Origin: a bacterium
GTDB taxonomy: Bacteria; UBP14; UBA6098; B30-G16
DNA: 8,145 bases
Assembly: GCA_027064665.1 (NCBI GenBank)
Contig: JAMOPH010000345.1
Location: 1 to 8,145, forward strand
Direction of reading: 5' to 3'
This document shows, one piece after another, positions 5,628-8,145 of the stretch (the first letter of the stretch is position 1; each line of letters begins with the position of its first letter). The notes under the pieces were generated by a model that did not search any database, was not told the DNA's origin, and saw only the letters and a list, made by a program, of their open reading frames with translations. The translations under genes and the position numbers were made by a program.

Positions 5628-6389
5628 TTGGGTCAGAAGACCAATCCCATAGGTTTGAGGTTAGGGGTAATTCGCTCGTGGAATTCAAAGTGGTTCGCCC
5701 CAATCGGGAGCAAGGAATACCGTGAGAATTTGCTTGAGGACCTCAAAATCAGAGAATATACCCGTAAGCGCTTTGACGCCGCTGATGTGTCAAAGATAGA
5801 GATTGTGCGCTCGCCCAAGCGGGTGATGATTGATATCTACACCGCCAGACCGGGGATGGTTATCGGGCGCGGCGGCGTGGAAATTGAGCAGTTCAAAAAG
5901 GAACTTGAGTATTTGACCAACAAGGAAGTTGTCATCAATGTTCTGGAGATTCGCAAGCCGGAGATTGATGCGTATCTTGTGGCGAAAAATATCGCCCGCC
6001 AGATTGAGGGCAGGGTCAATCACAGGCGTGCGATGAAGCGTGCGATTACCGCCGCGATGAGGATGGGCGCAAAGGGTATCAAAATCCGCTGCTCCGGAAG
6101 GCTTGGCGGCGCCGAAATCGCCCATCCCGAAGAATACAAAGAGGGGCGAATCCCCACCCAGACCCTGCGCGCAGATATTGATTTTGCTAAGGTCACCGCT
6201 TTCACCACCTACGGAACCATCGGCGTCAAGGTGTGGATATACAAGGGCGATATCCTCGGCGGTATGCACGAGTATTGGGAAAGGGAACTCTCCAAGGAGA
6301 GGAAGACGCCGGGCAGGAGAAGACCCGCCCCGCTGGACAGCAGAGAGTTCGGCGGAAGACGGCGCAGACCGAGAGGCAGGAAAAAATAA
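5628..6389 (+). CDS. rpsC: 30S ribosomal protein S3 (TTG start)
   Basis: S3 forms part of the mRNA entry channel and, with S4, helps unwind mRNA. The near-universal N-terminus MGQKTNPIGLRLG is encoded from a TTG at 5628. A perfect AGGAGG (5616-5621) 6 nt upstream confirms this start, and no in-frame ATG is compatible with the family N-terminus. The protein has 253 residues. The KH domain carries ARPGMVIGRGGVEIEQFKKE (73-92) with the GRGG loop at 80-83. The C-terminal S3 domain has ARQIEGR, RRAMKRAI and MRMGAKGIK, then SGRLGGAE, ADIDFAKVTAFTTYGTIGVK and VWIYKGD. After that comes a long Arg/Lys/Gly-rich tail (about 220-253), longer than in E. coli but common elsewhere. The gap after the stop is unusually long (123 nt). 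Confidence 0.97.
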   Translation: MGQKTNPIGLRLGVIRSWNSKWFAPIGSKEYRENLLEDLKIREYTRKRFDAADVSKIEIVRSPKRVMIDIYTARPGMVIGRGGVEIEQFKKELEYLTNKEVVINVLEIRKPEIDAYLVAKNIARQIEGRVNHRRAMKRAITAAMRMGAKGIKIRCSGRLGGAEIAHPEEYKEGRIPTQTLRADIDFAKVTAFTTYGTIGVKVWIYKGDILGGMHEYWERELSKERKTPGRRRPAPLDSREFGGRRRRPRGRKK

Positions 6390-6512
6390 CCCCCATCCGA
6401 TTGCCGCAGTGGTTTATAATTGGCGAGGCTGGACAGGGGATTAAACAGATTGAGGGATTAGATAAATCTGGCGGAAGTGCAGACACGGAAAAATTAGCAG
6501 GAGGATTGATAT
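6390..6512 (+). promoter_or_regulatory. Long rpsC-rplP spacer with a TATAAT box and one hairpin
   Basis: These 123 nt hold no gene in the reading frame of either neighbour. A perfect -10 hexamer TATAAT lies at 6415-6420, but there is no recognisable -35 at 16-18 nt upstream and no TGn extension, so an internal promoter is only possible. CAGATT (6446-6451) pairs with AATCTG (6465-6470) around a 13-nt loop. The stretch ends in AGGAGG (6499-6504), the rplP SD. The string TTATAATTGG occurs both here (6414-6423) and at the rpsC start (5622-5631); this may be chance. Confidence 0.3.
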
Positions 6513-6941
6513 ATGTTAATGCCCCGCAGGACAAAATACAGGAAGCAGCAACGGGGGCGACTGAAGGGCAAGTCAATGCGTGGCAATAAGTTGGCTTTCG
6601 GCGATTATGGTATGAAAGCCCTTGAGCCCGCCTGGATTACAGGTCAGCAGATTGAAGCCGCCCGTGTTGCTATCACTCGTTATCTCAAGCGTGCCGGGAA
6701 AGTGTGGATTAACATTTTCCCCGACAAACCCGTGACCAAAAGACCCCCTGAAACCCGTATGGGTAAGGGGAAGGGAAACCCCGAATACTGGGTTGCAGTG
6801 GTAAAGCCCGGAAGAATTATGTTTGAGGTCGCGGGAGTGCCCGAGGAGGCGGCGTTCAGGGCGATGCAACTTGCCGCCAGAAAACTGCCCATCAAGACCA
6901 AGTTTGTGGTCCGTGGAAGAGAGGGAGGTTATGTCCTATGA
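6513..6941 (+). CDS. rplP: 50S ribosomal protein L16
   Basis: L16 contacts the A- and P-site tRNAs and completes maturation of the large subunit. The protein has 142 residues, slightly longer than E. coli L16. Hallmarks are MLMPRRTKYRKQQRGR (1-16), AFGDYGMKALEPAWITGQQI (28-47), EAARVAITRYLKRAGKVWI (48-66), RMGKGKG (82-88), with Arg82 matching the E. coli arginine that YcfD hydroxylates, and AARKLPIKTKFV near the C-terminus. AGGAGG (6499-6504) lies 8 nt before the ATG. The stop overlaps the rpmC start by 4 nt (ATGA), implying coupled translation. It is separated from rpsC by 123 nt, where most bacteria have almost no gap. Confidence 0.98.
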   Translation: MLMPRRTKYRKQQRGRLKGKSMRGNKLAFGDYGMKALEPAWITGQQIEAARVAITRYLKRAGKVWINIFPDKPVTKRPPETRMGKGKGNPEYWVAVVKPGRIMFEVAGVPEEAAFRAMQLAARKLPIKTKFVVRGREGGYVL

Positions 6942-7165
6942 AAATGGAGGAACTTAGAAATATGACCAAGGACGAACTGCTCCATCAGCGCAAACTGCTG
7001 TTTGAGGAGTGGTTCAACCTCAGGATGCAGGCGGCGATAAAGCCGCTGGACAACCCCAAGCGTATCCGCCAGATTCGCAAGGATATCGCAAGGATTAACA
7101 CCATCCTTCGTGAGGATGAATTGGGTATCCGCAGGATTATCGGCGAGCCAGGCGAGGGGAAATGA
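6938..7165 (+). CDS. rpmC: 50S ribosomal protein L29
   Basis: L29 is a small helical protein near the tunnel exit next to L23, where it helps form the docking site for nascent-chain factors. The protein has 75 residues, a little longer than the usual 60-70. The family pattern is clear: MEELRNMTKDEL (3-14), FNLRMQAAIKPLDNPKRIRQ (26-45), then IRKDIARINTILRE (46-59). The extra length is a short charged C-terminal tail (DELGIRRIIGEPGEGK). ATG 6938 overlaps the rplP stop and has GGGAGG (6923-6928) 9 nt upstream; ATG 6944 is a less likely alternative. A strong terminator 28 nt after the stop makes this the last gene of the operon. rpsQ, its near-universal partner, does not follow. Confidence 0.96.
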   Translation: MKMEELRNMTKDELLHQRKLLFEEWFNLRMQAAIKPLDNPKRIRQIRKDIARINTILREDELGIRRIIGEPGEGK

Positions 7166-7192
7166 CACTGCGCTCAACTCCCCATGTCTTTC

Positions 7193-7224
7193 AGCCCCTT
7201 TGTCAGGAGGGGCTTTTATTTTTT
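7193..7224 (+). terminator. Intrinsic terminator ending the ribosomal protein operon
   Basis: AGCCCCT (7193-7199) pairs perfectly with AGGGGCT (7208-7214) around an 8-nt loop, followed by TTTATTTTTT (7215-7224). It lies 28 nt downstream of the rpmC stop and is a clear rho-independent terminator on the + strand. It closes the cluster before the unrelated membrane protein gene. Confidence 0.92.
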
Positions 7225-7252
7225 GGAGATTGGTGGATTTTTGAGGTTGACC

Positions 7253-7268
7253 CCAAAAGAACTTTTGG
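7253..7268. repeat. Short perfect inverted repeat upstream of the YqaA/DedA-like gene
   Basis: CCAAAAG (7253-7259) and CTTTTGG (7262-7268) are perfect 7-bp arms around AA. The repeat sits 17 nt upstream of the ATG at 7285 and just after a TTGACC that resembles a -35 (7247-7252), so an operator is possible. A T-rich TTTCCTTT follows, so a weak secondary terminator cannot be excluded. No good -10 was seen. Confidence 0.4.
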
Positions 7269-7284
7269 TTTCCTTTGAAATACT

Positions 7285-7926
7285 ATGGAACACAGCAGTT
7301 ATGAGGACACAATCGCCCTTATAAAGACCACCAAGAACCCGCTGAAAAAACTCTACTACTGGGTTCTTCACTGGGCATACACCCCTTACGGTGTGTGGGC
7401 GCTGATTCTGACCGCTTTTTCCGAGGCAAGTTTTTTCCCCGTGGCGCCCGATACTCTTTTGATTCCTTTGTCCCTCTCCCGCCCGAAAAAGGCGCTGTGG
7501 TATGCCACACTGTCCTCAATTTTCTCCGTGCTGGGCGGAATGCTGGGATATGCCATCGGAATATGGCTTATGGATGCTGTAGGGATGAAAATTTTGGAGT
7601 TCTACGGTGCTGTCGCCGAGTTTGAAAAGGTTTCTGCCCTGTTCAACAAATACAGCGGGATTGCCGTGGCAACCGCCGGATTCACGCCGATTCCGTATAA
7701 AGTCTTCACAATTGCCGCCGGCGCCTGCAGAATAAACTTTTTCATCTTCGTTGTCGCATCGGCGCTGTCCCGGGGCGCGAGGTTTTTCCTTGAAGCGGGA
7801 CTTCTGGCACTGTTCGGCGAGAAGGCTAAAGTTTTAGTGGAAAAATACTTCAATCTCCTCACAATCGTGTTTTTGATTTTGCTGGTGGGGGGATTTGTCG
7901 TTGTGAAGTTCGCAATAAAACACTAA
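7285..7926 (+). CDS. YqaA/DedA-family (SNARE-associated, VTT domain) membrane protein
   Basis: This is an integral inner-membrane protein of 213 residues from the DedA superfamily, YqaA-like branch. DedA proteins are linked to membrane homeostasis and lipid-carrier recycling; the substrate of this member cannot be told from sequence. The family signature is clear: SEASFFPVAPDTLLIPLSLS (46-65), GGMLGYAIGIWL (84-95), AGFTPIPYKVFTIAAGACRI (131-150) and SRGARFFLEAGLL (162-174). Hydrophobic segments lie at about 35-51, 72-97, 125-146 (likely re-entrant), 152-175 and 191-209. There is no cleavable signal peptide. The 5' end is set by ATG 7285, because an in-frame TGA lies just upstream at 7276-7278. 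No SD is visible. hypD begins 2 nt after the stop, so the two are probably co-transcribed, although no functional link is known to me. Confidence 0.88.
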   Translation: MEHSSYEDTIALIKTTKNPLKKLYYWVLHWAYTPYGVWALILTAFSEASFFPVAPDTLLIPLSLSRPKKALWYATLSSIFSVLGGMLGYAIGIWLMDAVGMKILEFYGAVAEFEKVSALFNKYSGIAVATAGFTPIPYKVFTIAAGACRINFFIFVVASALSRGARFFLEAGLLALFGEKAKVLVEKYFNLLTIVFLILLVGGFVVVKFAIKH

Positions 7927-7928
7927 AT

Positions 7929-8145
7929 ATGACCGCCGATTTCCGCAAAAAGGTTGAGGATATAAAGCGCCTTGCCGCCGGCAGAACTTTCCGCCTGATG
8001 GAGGTCTGCGGCACGCACACTGTCGCCATCTCCCGGTTCGGTATAAGGCAGATTCTGACGCCGGAGATAGAACTGATTTCCGGTCCGGGATGCCCGGTGT
8101 GCGTGACGCCGGCGGAGTATGTGGCAAAAGCCCTCTATCTTGCCC
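7929..8145 (+). CDS. hypD: Hydrogenase maturation factor HypD, N-terminal part (3' end outside window)
   Basis: HypD is the iron-sulfur scaffold that, with HypC, assembles the Fe(CN)2CO group of [NiFe]-hydrogenases in the cytosol. The frame is open from ATG 7929 to the window edge, giving 72 complete codons. The start MTADFRKKVEDIKRLA is followed by the two diagnostic motifs, MEVCGTHT (24-31, Cys27) and SGPGCPVCVTPAEY (51-64, Cys55 and Cys58). These hold the conserved cysteines used in iron-ligand binding and thiol redox. The [4Fe-4S] ligands are C-terminal and out of view. The N-terminus is somewhat shorter than in many HypD proteins. No SD is seen before the ATG, but the start lies 2 nt after the preceding stop, so translation may be coupled. 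It implies that [NiFe]-hydrogenase genes exist elsewhere, possibly just downstream. Confidence 0.93.
   Translation, partial: MTADFRKKVEDIKRLAAGRTFRLMEVCGTHTVAISRFGIRQILTPEIELISGPGCPVCVTPAEYVAKALYLA

Noticed and set aside
6233..6589. A 118-codon + strand frame across the rpsC-rplP junction, with a stretch (FIIGEAGQGIK) that recalls the GxGGQGI motif of 2-oxoacid:ferredoxin oxidoreductase gamma subunits.
   Set aside because: It overlaps the well-supported rpsC 3' end and rplP 5' start in another frame, matches only one short motif, and part of it is just the rplP SD region read as codons.

Overview
The window is bacterial chromosomal DNA of moderate GC content. All genes are on the + strand and closely packed. 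The core is a 10-gene S10-type ribosomal protein operon. Housekeeping genes flank it on both sides. The L3 and S3 proteins and the ALDH4-like proline dehydrogenase partner recall the Bacteroidetes/Chlorobi (FCB) side of the bacterial tree. Strong Shine-Dalgarno (SD) sequences and abundant AGA/AGG and ATA codons argue against an ordinary Bacteroidetes genome. A deep-branching or candidate-phylum bacterium is a reasonable guess, but not one the sequence proves. The start of hypD implies that the organism matures a [NiFe]-hydrogenase.

Region 1 (1-611): the 3' end of a 1-pyrroline-5-carboxylate dehydrogenase gene (proline/glutamate catabolism), closed by a clear intrinsic terminator. Region 2 (about 603-1722): a complete bifunctional ribD (riboflavin synthesis) with no visible SD. 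Region 3 (1733-1928): a good sigma70-type promoter with an A/T-rich upstream stretch, then a leader of about 146 nt that can fold, ahead of the ribosomal genes.

Region 4 (1929-7165): rpsJ-rplC-rplD-rplW-rplB-rpsS-rplV-rpsC-rplP-rpmC, in canonical order. Most junctions are 4-nt overlaps or gaps under 40 nt. Two junctions are unusually long: 137 nt between rplW and rplB, full of inverted repeats that end next to the rplB SD, and 123 nt between rpsC and rplP. An intrinsic terminator follows rpmC directly, so rpsQ and the spc genes (rplN, rplX, rplE...) that normally continue the cluster are not here. L2 is about 30 residues longer than usual, because of apparent internal insertions.

Region 5 (7253-8145): a short inverted repeat, a YqaA/DedA-type membrane protein gene, and, 2 nt later, the first 72 codons of hypD, cut by the window edge.

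Nothing mobile, no CRISPR array, no tRNA or rRNA, and no credible minus-strand gene was found. The strongest candidates for undescribed biology are the structured rplW-rplB spacer, as a possible internal r-protein mRNA control element, and the insertions in L2.
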